From Micavibrio_A sp964423095 (lineage in GTDB: Bacteria; Pseudomonadota; Alphaproteobacteria; Micavibrionales; Micavibrionaceae), in NCBI GenBank assembly GCA_964423095.1, contig CAYRDI010000020.1:1-33326 (forward strand): a DNA stretch of 33,326 bases, written 5' to 3'. Below the pieces are notes generated by a model that saw only the letters and a list, made by a program, of their open reading frames with translations, searched no databases and was not told the DNA's origin. The position numbers and the translations under genes are program-made. Of this stretch, positions 16,010 through 24,255 are shown piece by piece (within the stretch, counting starts at the first letter, position 1; each line of letters begins with the position of its first letter).

Positions 16010-16892
16010 GCGAAAACGCCCGGATTATTTTCTTTATAATAAAAGTGGCACTCAAGCGCATTGTTTCAACAAACGAAGATTTCATGGCACGCTTGTACAA
16101 CTCAAACGCAGCCTTATAATCGCGCCCCGCAAACGGGATGGCAATAAAATACCATTTTGCGGCCAGATTTTTCCGGCTCCGGTTCAAACCCTCCGGTAAT
16201 TCCGCGCCATCGACATACCCCATACCAAGGCCTGCAACTTCATGCGCCATCCTCTTGCCTTTGGCCGAAGAGGAAAGGGAGCCTTTGTGTGTTCTATGCG
16301 TTGCAAGATAGTGCGGAATATGGACGATCTTTCCTTTTGACGCCATGCGAAAGGAATAATCCAGATCACCGACATATTTCAGATCCGCATTCCGCGGACC
16401 TATGGCCTGAATGGTTGACCTTCTGATAAACATGCCGGGGCCGATACAAACCCTTGCGCCCTTTAACATACTTTCAAAGGTATATTGCGGAAGCTGTTCT
16501 TTATGTAGAACCGCACCCGTTTCATCGATCGCCACCCAATCGGGATAAGCCATAACCGCATCGGCATGTTCGTTCAGATAACGCACGGCCGTACTGACCG
16601 CCTGATTGGTGTAAAAGGGATCATCCGAATTGATGACACAGACAATATCGCCGCCCGACATGGCAAACCCTTTGTTCACCGTGGCGGTTTCTCCCATATT
16701 GCCATGATAGATGTATTTTACCTTTTCACCATAGGCAGCCATGATCTCCGCCGTGTTATCGTTCGACCCGTCGTCCAGAACGATATACTCAATCGCGGGG
16801 TAATCCTGTGACAACACGGATTCCACGGTTTCGCGTAAAAAACCGGCGCGGTTATAAGTCGGGGTAATGATAGTGACCAACGGCGTTGCCAT
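15993..16892 (-). CDS. GT2-family glycosyltransferase
   Basis: A 299-residue GT-A enzyme: VTIITPTYNRAGFLRETVES, VLDDGSNDNTAEIM, NMGETATVNKGF and the metal-binding NSDD (88-91), then a variable acceptor half with VGDLDYSFRMASKG. The C-terminus is basic and hydrophobic (IIKKIIRAFSLIFRR), probably a membrane-associating helix. The start at 16892 lies 8 nt after the stop of the upstream minus-strand GT4. A longer frame starting at 16952 would overlap that gene by 52 nt and adds 20 residues unlike the family, so I rejected it. Confidence 0.85.
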   Translation of the reverse strand: MATPLVTIITPTYNRAGFLRETVESVLSQDYPAIEYIVLDDGSNDNTAEIMAAYGEKVKYIYHGNMGETATVNKGFAMSGGDIVCVINSDDPFYTNQAVSTAVRYLNEHADAVMAYPDWVAIDETGAVLHKEQLPQYTFESMLKGARVCIGPGMFIRRSTIQAIGPRNADLKYVGDLDYSFRMASKGKIVHIPHYLATHRTHKGSLSSSAKGKRMAHEVAGLGMGYVDGAELPEGLNRSRKNLAAKWYFIAIPFAGRDYKAAFELYKRAMKSSFVETMRLSATFIIKKIIRAFSLIFRR

Positions 16893-16900
16893 AACCCGCC

Positions 16901-18013
16901 TTATACCTTTTCCATGCTTTTGGAAACAAGCCCTCTTAGATACATCGCCCACTCTTTTCCAACATTTTCGGGCATATATCTTTTGGCGGCCTCTTGTCCC
17001 TTTGTGCCATACGATACGCGGACACCGGCATCCCGCATGAGGGATTCCATGGCAGTGGATAGATCGTCCGGCGACCTCTTTGCGACCAGAAGACCGGTCT
17101 GTTCATGGGCCACCAATTCATTGGTACCCGTGCAATCCTGAAAACCGATAACGGGGAGGGCGTGGCTCATGGCCTCCACCGTGACCATCCCAAAATTTTC
17201 ATACCGGGACGGCATAACAAACAGGCTGGATTCGCTATAAACACGATCCAGATCCTTAACGATACCAAGAAGCCGCACACGGGTTTCCAGCCCCAGATTG
17301 CGTATCATGGTTTCAAGATTTGAACGCTCCGGCCCTTCGCCCACAATCAACAAATCCCAATCCGGGAAAATTTTTTCAATATTTGCAAAGGCATTTATAA
17401 GAACAGCATGGTCTTTTCCACGATCCAGCCGACCAACGCTTAACACCGTTTTCTGCCCTTCGACCTTGTCCGCACAACCATCCACAAAATCCGAAAAAAC
17501 CGGATTGGGCAGCACGGCCATTTTGCGGCGCATGTCACATGGATAAAGCGCGGCAATCTTTTGGGAAATGATGGTGATAGATCTTGCAAAAAAACTGCCT
17601 ATTCTCAGGGCCCAAAATTCCAGCTTGCGGTCCTTGTAATGTTGCGGCGTTGTATGTTCGCTCAAAACAACGGGAATTCCCGTACCCGCCAATGCCGCGA
17701 TCACGGGGACAAAACTGCTATGCATAAACGCAAAAACAACGTCCGGACGAACAGCCGTGATCTCCCTGCGGATGGCATGGAGCAAACGGGGAAGGGTGGA
17801 TAAGCGCGTCTTTTTCGATGGGTCACCCACCGCGGCAAAATGCCGGATAATCGCCGGGTGGAGATGGAAAAAAGGGACGTCTTCCGCGCGGTCAAAGGTC
17901 AACACATGCACCTCGAAACCGCGTTCCGCCAAAAGCCCCGCCAGGGCGCAGACCAGCTTTTCCGCACCCCCTACGGAATAAGCCAGTGTTTTGATTGTAA
18001 AAAAGGCTTTCAT
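16901..18013 (-). CDS. GT4-family glycosyltransferase
   Basis: A 370-residue GT-B enzyme typical of LPS/capsule clusters: TLAYSVGGAEKLVCALAGLL near the N-terminus, SEHTTPQHY, ITIISQKIAALYP, VLSVGRLDRGKDHAVLI at the start of the donor domain, LIVGEGPE, VRLLGIVKDLDRVY and the E-x7-E block PSRYENFGMVTVEAMSHALP. The ATG at 18013 is preferred over an in-frame TTG at 18031. Together with the GT2 gene downstream it forms a two-gene minus-strand unit facing the main operon, sharing an AT-rich 79-nt divergent intergenic region with the legB-like gene. Confidence 0.88.
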   Translation of the reverse strand: MKAFFTIKTLAYSVGGAEKLVCALAGLLAERGFEVHVLTFDRAEDVPFFHLHPAIIRHFAAVGDPSKKTRLSTLPRLLHAIRREITAVRPDVVFAFMHSSFVPVIAALAGTGIPVVLSEHTTPQHYKDRKLEFWALRIGSFFARSITIISQKIAALYPCDMRRKMAVLPNPVFSDFVDGCADKVEGQKTVLSVGRLDRGKDHAVLINAFANIEKIFPDWDLLIVGEGPERSNLETMIRNLGLETRVRLLGIVKDLDRVYSESSLFVMPSRYENFGMVTVEAMSHALPVIGFQDCTGTNELVAHEQTGLLVAKRSPDDLSTAMESLMRDAGVRVSYGTKGQEAAKRYMPENVGKEWAMYLRGLVSKSMEKV

Positions 18014-18020
18014 ATCGCTT

Positions 18021-18051
18021 TTGACTTGCAAAAATATTCAAAGAATTTAAT
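18021..18051 (+). promoter_or_regulatory. Candidate promoter of the nonulosonate operon (divergent region)
   Basis: The 79 nt between the minus-strand GT4 start (18013) and the dehydratase start (18093) are strongly AT-rich. On the plus strand TTGACT (18021-18026) and TTTAAT (18046-18051) resemble -35 and -10 elements, with a long 19-nt spacer. The downstream leader would be about 35 nt. This is pattern matching only, but some promoter is needed here because the gene behind faces the other way. Confidence 0.4.
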
Positions 18052-18092
18052 CTAAAAAAATCAAATTTTTCAAATACTTTATTGGTTTTGGG

Positions 18093-19103
18093 ATGAAGAG
18101 TACAAAGACAGTTTTGGTCACCGGTGCGGATGGTTTTATCGGCTCCCACCTGTGTGAAGCCCTCGTGCAAAACGGCTACGGGGTCAGGGCTTTTACATAC
18201 TACAACTCTCTGGGCGCGCGGGGTTGGCTCGACCATATCGACCCCAAGCTCGCAGCGGCTATTGAATATCTTGATGGCGACATCCGCGATGCCGCTTTCG
18301 TACGCCACGCGGTCAAGGGGGTGGATGCGGTTTTGCATCTCGCCGCCCTGATTGCTATTCCGTATTCCTACAAAGCAGCGGAATCTTATATCGAAACGAA
18401 CATCTACGGCACCTTGAACGTGCTCCAAGCCGGGCGGGATGAAGGTGTTCAAAAAATCGTCTGCACATCAACCAGCGAAGTTTACGGGACAGCCCAATAT
18501 ATTCCCATCGATGAAAAACATCCGCTGAATGCGCAATCGCCCTATGCAGCAAGCAAGACAGGGGCGGATCAGCTGGCCTTATCCTTTCAGAAGTCTTTTG
18601 ATCTTCCCATCGCCATCGCACGCCCCTTCAATGCCTTTGGCCCACGCCAATCCATGCGCGCCGTCATACCGGCCATTATCACGCAGCTCCTTACAAAAAA
18701 AGGCATGATCAAGCTGGGAGCATTGGAACCAACCCGCGATTTTACGTTTGTTGAAGATACGGCTTCCGGCCTGATCGCGGTCATGGAATCCGATAAATCC
18801 ATTGGCGAAGTAATCAATCTTGGCAGCAAATTTGAAATTTCGATCGGCGACCTCGCTAGAATGGCCGCCAAAATCGCAGGACAAAAAGACATCGAAATTC
18901 TTCAAGACAATCAGCGCCTGCGTCCGAAAAACAGCGAAGTCGAACGCCTTTTTGCCTGCACGAAAAAAGCAGACTCCCTGTTAAACTGGAAAACAAATTA
19001 CTCCGGACAGGTGGGGTTCGAAAAAGGTTTGGAAAAAACCATCAACTGGTTCTCAGATCCCGCGAATAAAGTCTTTTACCGCAGGGAGGACTACGTTGTC
19101 TGA
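18093..19103 (+). CDS. legB: LegB-type NDP-GlcNAc 4,6-dehydratase (legionaminic acid pathway)
   Basis: A 336-residue extended SDR: nucleotide motif TGADGFIGSH (10-19), TYYNSLGARGWLDHID (35-50), HLAALIAIPYSY (82-93), the active-site TSTSEVYGTA (125-134) and YAASK (151-155), then RPFNAFGPRQS and FVEDTA. The YNS-GWLD block and IAIPYSY are characteristic of LegB, which converts GDP-GlcNAc (Campylobacter) or UDP-GlcNAc to the 4-keto-6-deoxy intermediate. The adjoining aminotransferase, 2-epimerase, synthase and CMP-transferase of the same pathway support the call. The stop overlaps the legC start by 8 nt. The exact nucleotide preference is inferred from the ptmE-like gene downstream. Confidence 0.85.
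   Translation: MKSTKTVLVTGADGFIGSHLCEALVQNGYGVRAFTYYNSLGARGWLDHIDPKLAAAIEYLDGDIRDAAFVRHAVKGVDAVLHLAALIAIPYSYKAAESYIETNIYGTLNVLQAGRDEGVQKIVCTSTSEVYGTAQYIPIDEKHPLNAQSPYAASKTGADQLALSFQKSFDLPIAIARPFNAFGPRQSMRAVIPAIITQLLTKKGMIKLGALEPTRDFTFVEDTASGLIAVMESDKSIGEVINLGSKFEISIGDLARMAAKIAGQKDIEILQDNQRLRPKNSEVERLFACTKKADSLLNWKTNYSGQVGFEKGLEKTINWFSDPANKVFYRREDYVV
19084..19090 (+). promoter_or_regulatory. Shine-Dalgarno supporting a TTG start for legC
   Basis: GGGAGGA lies 5 nt before TTG at 19096. It sits within the last codons of the legB-like gene. The next in-frame ATG is about 44 codons later, beyond the conserved N-terminus, so the TTG start is well supported. This is unusual in the window, where most accepted starts are ATG. 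Confidence 0.6.
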
Positions 19104-20280
19104 CCCTCAACGCGTCGATATTTACCGCGACATTCTTGACCGCGTCGAAAGCGTGATAGGGGAAGGGGCAAAACGGCCCATACAACTTCACGCCCCCAGC
19201 CTGGACGGCAATGAAAAAAAATATGTGATGGAAACCATCGACGAAAACTGGGTTTCCTCGGCGGGAACTTTCGTCACGCAGCTTGAAAAGAACTTGGCCG
19301 CTTATTGCGGCGTTAAACACGCGGTTGCCGTGGTCAACGGAACGGCAGCCCTTCATCTCTCTCTCTATGCGCATGGCATTGGAAATGGTGATGAGGTGCT
19401 TGTCCCGTCGGCCACGTTTGTTGCCAGCGCGAATTCGATTGCCCATGCAGGGGCGACGCCCCATCTGGTGGAATGCGAAGAACGTACCTTTGGGCTGGAC
19501 GTTGAAAAGCTGGACAGATACCTGACCGAACACGCAACCCTTAAAAACGGCGCACTGACAAACAAACAAACCGGAAAATCTATCCGGGCCGTTATGCCCG
19601 TTCACATCTTCGGCACGCCGTGCGACATCGATTCCCTGGTCGGCCTTGCCGAAAAATACAATCTCTTGATAATTCAGGACGCGACGGAATCCCTTGGTTC
19701 TACATACAAGGGAAAGAATTTTTTCAATTTCGGGGTCTGCGCCACACTCAGCTTCAACGGCAACAAAATCATTACGTCCGGCGGAGGCGGGGCCATTCTA
19801 ACCGACAATGCGGATCTGGCCGAACGTCTGCGCCATCTTTCAACAACGGCAAAACGCTCGCACCGCTATCTCTTCGACCATGACGAAGTTGGATATAATT
19901 ACCGTATGCCAAACATCAATGCTGCACTCGCTTGCGCACAGCTGGAACGGATGCCTGAATTCCTCGAAAAAAAGAAAACGCTGACGGAAAAATACAGAAA
20001 ATCTTTTGAAACCTTCAAACATGGGCGTTTTGTGACGTACGACAACAGCCGGGACTGGAATTGCTGGCTAAACACACTCAAACTGAACGCCCCTGATCCT
20101 GATTTTTTATACGGCGCGTTGGATTATCTCAACGACAACGGGATACAGGCGCGACCGCTCTGGACGCCCCTCCACAGGCTTCCCATGTATAAAAACACAC
20201 CAAGAATGGATGATTTATCAATCACGGAAAACATTGCGGGATCGATCATTAATCTACCCAGCAGCGCATTTTTGGCTTGA
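19096..20280 (+). CDS. legC: LegC-type PLP-dependent aminotransferase (legionaminic acid pathway)
   Basis: A 394-residue DegT/DnrJ/EryC1-family enzyme that would aminate the 4-keto sugar made by LegB. Markers: IQLHAPSLDGNEKKYV, ENWVSSAGTFVTQLE, VNGTAALHLSLYA, VPSATFVASANSI, PVHIFGTPCDID, QDATESLGS, and SFNGNKIITSGGGG with the PLP-binding lysine K224. The IDxxWVSSxG start and a C-terminal RPLWTPLHRLPMY are typical of the LegC group. It starts at TTG 19096 and overlaps legB by 8 nt. The gap to the ABC permease is 30 nt, the largest within this half of the operon. Confidence 0.88.
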   Translation: MSDPQRVDIYRDILDRVESVIGEGAKRPIQLHAPSLDGNEKKYVMETIDENWVSSAGTFVTQLEKNLAAYCGVKHAVAVVNGTAALHLSLYAHGIGNGDEVLVPSATFVASANSIAHAGATPHLVECEERTFGLDVEKLDRYLTEHATLKNGALTNKQTGKSIRAVMPVHIFGTPCDIDSLVGLAEKYNLLIIQDATESLGSTYKGKNFFNFGVCATLSFNGNKIITSGGGGAILTDNADLAERLRHLSTTAKRSHRYLFDHDEVGYNYRMPNINAALACAQLERMPEFLEKKKTLTEKYRKSFETFKHGRFVTYDNSRDWNCWLNTLKLNAPDPDFLYGALDYLNDNGIQARPLWTPLHRLPMYKNTPRMDDLSITENIAGSIINLPSSAFLA

Positions 20281-20310
20281 ACAAACACATAAAAAGTTTG
20301 CAACGAGATT

Positions 20311-21141
20311 ATGTTAGAAACAACAAAAGAAATTCATATCCGGCCAAAACAATCCGCCGAAGATTATTGGACGGAAATTTATAATTTCCGGGGACTGATG
20401 TATTATCTGGCCTGGCGGGACATTTTACTCCGCTACAAACAAACGGCCATCGGAATCCTCTGGAGCGTCATCCGCCCCTTTTTTACAATGGTCGTCTTCA
20501 CGATTGTTTTCAGCAAGGTGGCCAAGCTCCCCTCTGGCGATCTGCCATACCCGGTTCTGGTCATGTCCGGCCTGATCGCATGGCAATTATTTGCGACCGC
20601 GCTGACAGGCATAGGAGAATCCCTGACCGCGAATTCCAACCTGATCAGCAAGGTGTATTTCCCCCGCCTGATTGCGCCCATCAGTTCCACGGTCATCGCA
20701 CTGGTCGATTTTGCGATCGCACTGGTTTTAATGCTTTTAATCCTTATATATTATGGCGTTTATCCCGGCTGGCAAATTCTTCTTCTGCCACTTTTTATTT
20801 TTCTTGCCTTACTCCCAGCCTTTGGACTTGGTTTATTGCTGGCAACGCTCAACGTCAAATACCGTGATTTCCGCTACATCATTCCGTTTATTATCCAGAT
20901 CGGATTTTTTATCTCGCCGGTCGGGTTCGACACCGCCATCGTCCCAGAACAATGGCGTATCCTTTATTCCTTAAACCCCATGGTTGGCGTGATCGAAGGA
21001 TTCCGCTGGTGCCTTAGTGCGGGAACATTCGCACTTTACTGGCCTGGTTTTATTCTTTCCATTACGCTTAGCCTGCTCTCGGTTCTGGTCGGATACATCC
21101 TTTTCCGGCGGCGGGAAAACAATTTTGCGGACATAATCTGA
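20311..21141 (+). CDS. wzm: ABC-2 type polysaccharide exporter, permease (Wzm/KpsM family)
   Basis: A 276-residue inner-membrane permease with six predicted helices (about 46-67, 80-100, 122-147, 153-180, 190-207 and 245-264). The amphipathic N-terminal segment RGLMYYLAWRDILLRYKQTAIGILW and the central LISKVYFPRLIAPIS are hallmarks of Wzm/TagG/KpsM proteins, as is FFISPVGFD. It would form the channel that moves a lipid-linked, completed glycan to the periplasmic face. The stop overlaps the first base of the Wzt start (TGATG), as expected for a coupled permease-ATPase pair. Its position between legC and legF ties export to the nonulosonate-bearing glycan. Confidence 0.92.
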   Translation: MLETTKEIHIRPKQSAEDYWTEIYNFRGLMYYLAWRDILLRYKQTAIGILWSVIRPFFTMVVFTIVFSKVAKLPSGDLPYPVLVMSGLIAWQLFATALTGIGESLTANSNLISKVYFPRLIAPISSTVIALVDFAIALVLMLLILIYYGVYPGWQILLLPLFIFLALLPAFGLGLLLATLNVKYRDFRYIIPFIIQIGFFISPVGFDTAIVPEQWRILYSLNPMVGVIEGFRWCLSAGTFALYWPGFILSITLSLLSVLVGYILFRRRENNFADII

Positions 21142-22388
21142 TGTCAAAAAATGCTATCGATATAAACGGACTTTCAAAATCCTACAGCATTCGCAAAACA
21201 CAAGGCGGACCGGCCCCGACCTTGCGCGAAGACATCGCCGCATTTTTTACAGGATTTGGGAAGCGCTCGGCGAGTAAATCCGAAAAATACGAAGATTTCT
21301 GGGCTTTGCGGGATATAAACCTGTCCATCGCACAGGGGCAAAAAGTTGGAATCATTGGTCGGAATGGCGCCGGAAAATCCACATTGCTGAAAATTCTCAG
21401 CCGTATTACGGCCCCCACGAGCGGTGAAGCCATTTTGCGCGGGCGTGTTGCGAGCCTTCTGGAAGTTGGCACGGGATTTTCCGGCGAACTCACCGGACGT
21501 GAAAATATTTTCCTGAATGGTGCCATTCTCGGCATGACGCAACATGAAATCAGAAGGCGATTTGATGAAATCGTTGATTTTGCCGAAATCGAACAGTTTC
21601 TGGATACGCCCGTCAAACGCTATTCATCCGGCATGTATGTGCGGTTGGCTTTCTCGATCGCCGCACACCTTGAACCTGAAATCCTGATTGTCGATGAAGT
21701 ACTGGCTGTCGGCGACGTTGAATTCCAGAAAAAATGCCTGGGCAGGATGGAACAGGTGGGGGAAGAGGGGCGCACGATCCTGTTCGTCAGCCACAACACC
21801 TCCACCGTCACGCGCCTTTGTGATCAATGCGTCTTTTTGCAAAAAGGACAATTGATTTCACAAGGAAAAACACAAGATGTCATCCGCGATTATTTGTCCT
21901 CCAACGTCACTATGGACAGGGATTACACGCTGCCCCCATCGCCATCCGATTCCATGTGTCTGCGCGCCGTGCGTCTGAATCCCGGCGTGGAAAACAGGGG
22001 TATAGACATTCCATACAATGAATCCTTCACCATTCGCGTGGAATATGACGTGAATGAAGATACGGACAATTCCACCGTGTGGATTGCCTTACAAAGCCTC
22101 GAAGGGGCCATCGTGTTTGTAACGAGCGATTACGATATGGACCCATCGAAACTGGAAAAACGAAAGAAGGGGCATTACGCCACTGATATAAAAATTCCGG
22201 AAAAATGGCTGAACGTGGGTGAATACGTTGTGATTGTCGGCGTTGTCAAAAACAATCCCGTGATCGTTTATAACCGTGATGAAACCATCACCTTCCGGAT
22301 CGAAGAAATTGGCACGCCCGGCGCCATCCTGATGCCGGGACAACGCCGCGGCGTTCTGCAACCTTATCTAGAATGGCGCGATGTATGA
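21141..22388 (+). CDS. wzt: ABC-type polysaccharide exporter ATPase with C-terminal carbohydrate-binding domain (Wzt)
   Basis: 415 residues. The nucleotide-binding domain (1-255) has Walker A GRNGAGKST (73-81), the signature YSSGM (161-165), Walker B ILIVDE (181-186) and H218. It includes the long insertion before Walker A (GGPAPTLREDIAAFF) seen in Wzt/TagH proteins. Residues from about 265 to 415 form a beta-rich domain (FTIRVEYDV, TVWIALQSLEGAIVFVTSD, WLNVGEYVVIVGVV) equivalent to the Wzt C-terminal domain, which in E. coli O8/O9a and Klebsiella O12 reads the terminal modification of the finished O-antigen. Its presence predicts a capped glycan; methyltransferases at 13199, 26410 and 27158 are candidate capping enzymes. 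Confidence 0.92.
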   Translation: MSKNAIDINGLSKSYSIRKTQGGPAPTLREDIAAFFTGFGKRSASKSEKYEDFWALRDINLSIAQGQKVGIIGRNGAGKSTLLKILSRITAPTSGEAILRGRVASLLEVGTGFSGELTGRENIFLNGAILGMTQHEIRRRFDEIVDFAEIEQFLDTPVKRYSSGMYVRLAFSIAAHLEPEILIVDEVLAVGDVEFQKKCLGRMEQVGEEGRTILFVSHNTSTVTRLCDQCVFLQKGQLISQGKTQDVIRDYLSSNVTMDRDYTLPPSPSDSMCLRAVRLNPGVENRGIDIPYNESFTIRVEYDVNEDTDNSTVWIALQSLEGAIVFVTSDYDMDPSKLEKRKKGHYATDIKIPEKWLNVGEYVVIVGVVKNNPVIVYNRDETITFRIEEIGTPGAILMPGQRRGVLQPYLEWRDV

Positions 22389-23092
22389 TCATGGAAACGA
22401 TTCATTATCTGGCCATTGTTCCCGCCCGCGGCGGATCGAAACGACTACCCGGCAAAAACATTAAACCCCTGGGCGAAAAGCCCTTGATCGCATGGTCGAT
22501 TGAATCTGCAAAAGCAGCAAAGCACATTGATAGAATCATCATCTCCACGGATTCGGATGACATCGCCGCGGCGGGAAGGGCCTTCGGCGCAGACATTCCC
22601 TTTATCCGTCCATCGGACATTGCGGGTGACAAGTCCAGCGTCGTCGATGCGCTTCGCCACGCCGTCTCTTTTTATGAAACACGGGGGATCGAGGTAAAAA
22701 ACATCGTCCTCCTTCAGGCGACAAACCCTTTTCGCACAGGCGCGCAAATCGATGCCGCGATAGAAGCCTTTGAAAAACAAAAGGCGGATTCTTTGACATC
22801 CGTCTCTCCTGCTAAAAATCATCCTTACTACGCCTTAAAAGGCAATACGAAGGCTCTTGAACCTTTTTTTGATGTGGAGAAACTTTCCATGCGGGCCTTC
22901 GAACTCCCGCCAGCCTGCTATGAAAATGGCGCGGTTTTTATTATGACCCGCGACACCATCATGAACCACGGCATATATGGCCCCAAAAGCATCGTTATCC
23001 AGTTCGATGATCCGGCCCTGACCATCGATATTGATACGGCACATGATTTTGCACTTGCCGAATTCCTGTTGGAAAAAAGGGAGGGGGCATGA
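22385..23092 (+). CDS. legF: LegF/NeuA-type CMP-nonulosonate cytidylyltransferase
   Basis: About 235 residues; activates the nine-carbon sugar with CTP to the CMP-sugar donor. The nucleotide motif is IVPARGGSKRLPGKNIKPLG, followed by STDSDDIAAAGRAFGAD, ATNPFRTGAQIDAAIE, YENGAVFIMT and the Mg-binding DIDTAHDFALAE near the C-terminus. SKRLPGKN is commoner in LegF and PseF than in classical NeuA (SKGIPxKN). ATG codons at 22373, 22385 and 22391 are all in frame; I chose 22385 because it overlaps the Wzt stop as ATGA, the junction style of this operon, but 22391 is equally possible. Confidence 0.85.
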   Translation: MIMETIHYLAIVPARGGSKRLPGKNIKPLGEKPLIAWSIESAKAAKHIDRIIISTDSDDIAAAGRAFGADIPFIRPSDIAGDKSSVVDALRHAVSFYETRGIEVKNIVLLQATNPFRTGAQIDAAIEAFEKQKADSLTSVSPAKNHPYYALKGNTKALEPFFDVEKLSMRAFELPPACYENGAVFIMTRDTIMNHGIYGPKSIVIQFDDPALTIDIDTAHDFALAEFLLEKREGA

Positions 23093-24255
23093 CCCGTCAC
23101 GTTGCCTGCATTACCGGAACGCGCGCGGATTATGGCCTGATGCGCCCCGTATTCCGGGCCATACAAAATGATCCTGCGCTCGAACTGACATTGCTGGTTA
23201 CAGGAATGCACTTTCATCCGGACTTTGCAGAATCTCTGGTCGCCATAAGACAGGACGCCATCGGCACCCGTATCGAACTGCCTGTGTTTGATACCGTTTC
23301 CGATGCCGCCAGCATGGCCACAACGCTTGGAAAACACATCGAAGAAATCACCAAGGCGCTGCAACAATTAAAACCGGATATACTTTTACTCCAGGGCGAC
23401 CGAGGGGAAATGCTGGCGGGTGCAATCGCGGCCGCACATTTGAACATTCTCATCGTTCACATGTCGGGCGGGGATCGTTCCGGCACAATCGATGACTCCA
23501 TCCGTCATGCCATTACAAAATTCGCGCACTTCCATTTGCCAACCTGTGATGACAGCCGCAAAAACCTTCTGGCGATGGGGGAGGAGGACATGCGCATCCA
23601 AATCGTAGGGGAGCCCGCGCTTGACATCATAAAATCATTTAAACCCTTACCAAAAGATACACTCTTATCATCGCTGGGACTATCCTCCGTAGAGCCATTT
23701 ATCCTTGTCGCCCAACACCCCGTGACAACGGAATGCGAAAACTCTCGCGAACAAATTACTGAAACGCTGGAATCCGTTCTTTCAGCGGGTATGCAGGCAT
23801 TGATCACGGGGCCAAATTCCGATTCCGGCGGGGCAGAAATGACAAAAACGATTCATGAATACGTGCAAAAGCATCCTGACCGCTTGAAATTTTGCACACA
23901 TTTCGGGCAGGAAAGATTTTTTTCGCTCATGCATTATGCTGCGGTTATGGTTGGGAATACCAGCGCAGGCATTCTGGAATCATCTTCCTTTAAGCTGCCC
24001 GTAGTAAATATCGGTACACGCCAGCATAGCCGCGTGCGTGCTGCCAATGTAATTGATGCGGGCTACCATCGCGCCGAAATCGGGACCGCCATTCAAAAAA
24101 CATTAAAAGACGAAGATTTTAAAAGGCGAGTGCAGGCGTGTATCAATCCTTACGGAGCGGGGGATACGTCTGAAAAAACCGTTTCTGTGCTAAAATCCCT
24201 TCGCCTGAATGCAGGGCTGATCAGCAAATGGATCAAGGGCTATCAACCGTTATGA
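23089..24255 (+). CDS. legG: LegG/NeuC-type hydrolysing NDP-sugar 2-epimerase
   Basis: A 388-residue hydrolysing 2-epimerase. In the Leg pathway it releases 2,4-diacetamido-2,4,6-trideoxymannose from the NDP-linked bacillosamine-type sugar. Markers: CITGTRADYGLMRPV (8-22), LLVTGMH, LLLQGDRGEMLAGAIAAAH, HMSGGDRSGTIDDSIRHA (the hydrolysing-type signature), VAQHPVTTE and VMVGNTSAGILESSSFKLP. Non-hydrolysing WecB-type enzymes lack the GGDxxGTIDDSIRHA block, which separates this gene from the 12113 epimerase. It overlaps legF by 4 nt (ATGA) and the next gene by 4 nt. Confidence 0.88.
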   Translation: MTRHVACITGTRADYGLMRPVFRAIQNDPALELTLLVTGMHFHPDFAESLVAIRQDAIGTRIELPVFDTVSDAASMATTLGKHIEEITKALQQLKPDILLLQGDRGEMLAGAIAAAHLNILIVHMSGGDRSGTIDDSIRHAITKFAHFHLPTCDDSRKNLLAMGEEDMRIQIVGEPALDIIKSFKPLPKDTLLSSLGLSSVEPFILVAQHPVTTECENSREQITETLESVLSAGMQALITGPNSDSGGAEMTKTIHEYVQKHPDRLKFCTHFGQERFFSLMHYAAVMVGNTSAGILESSSFKLPVVNIGTRQHSRVRAANVIDAGYHRAEIGTAIQKTLKDEDFKRRVQACINPYGAGDTSEKTVSVLKSLRLNAGLISKWIKGYQPL

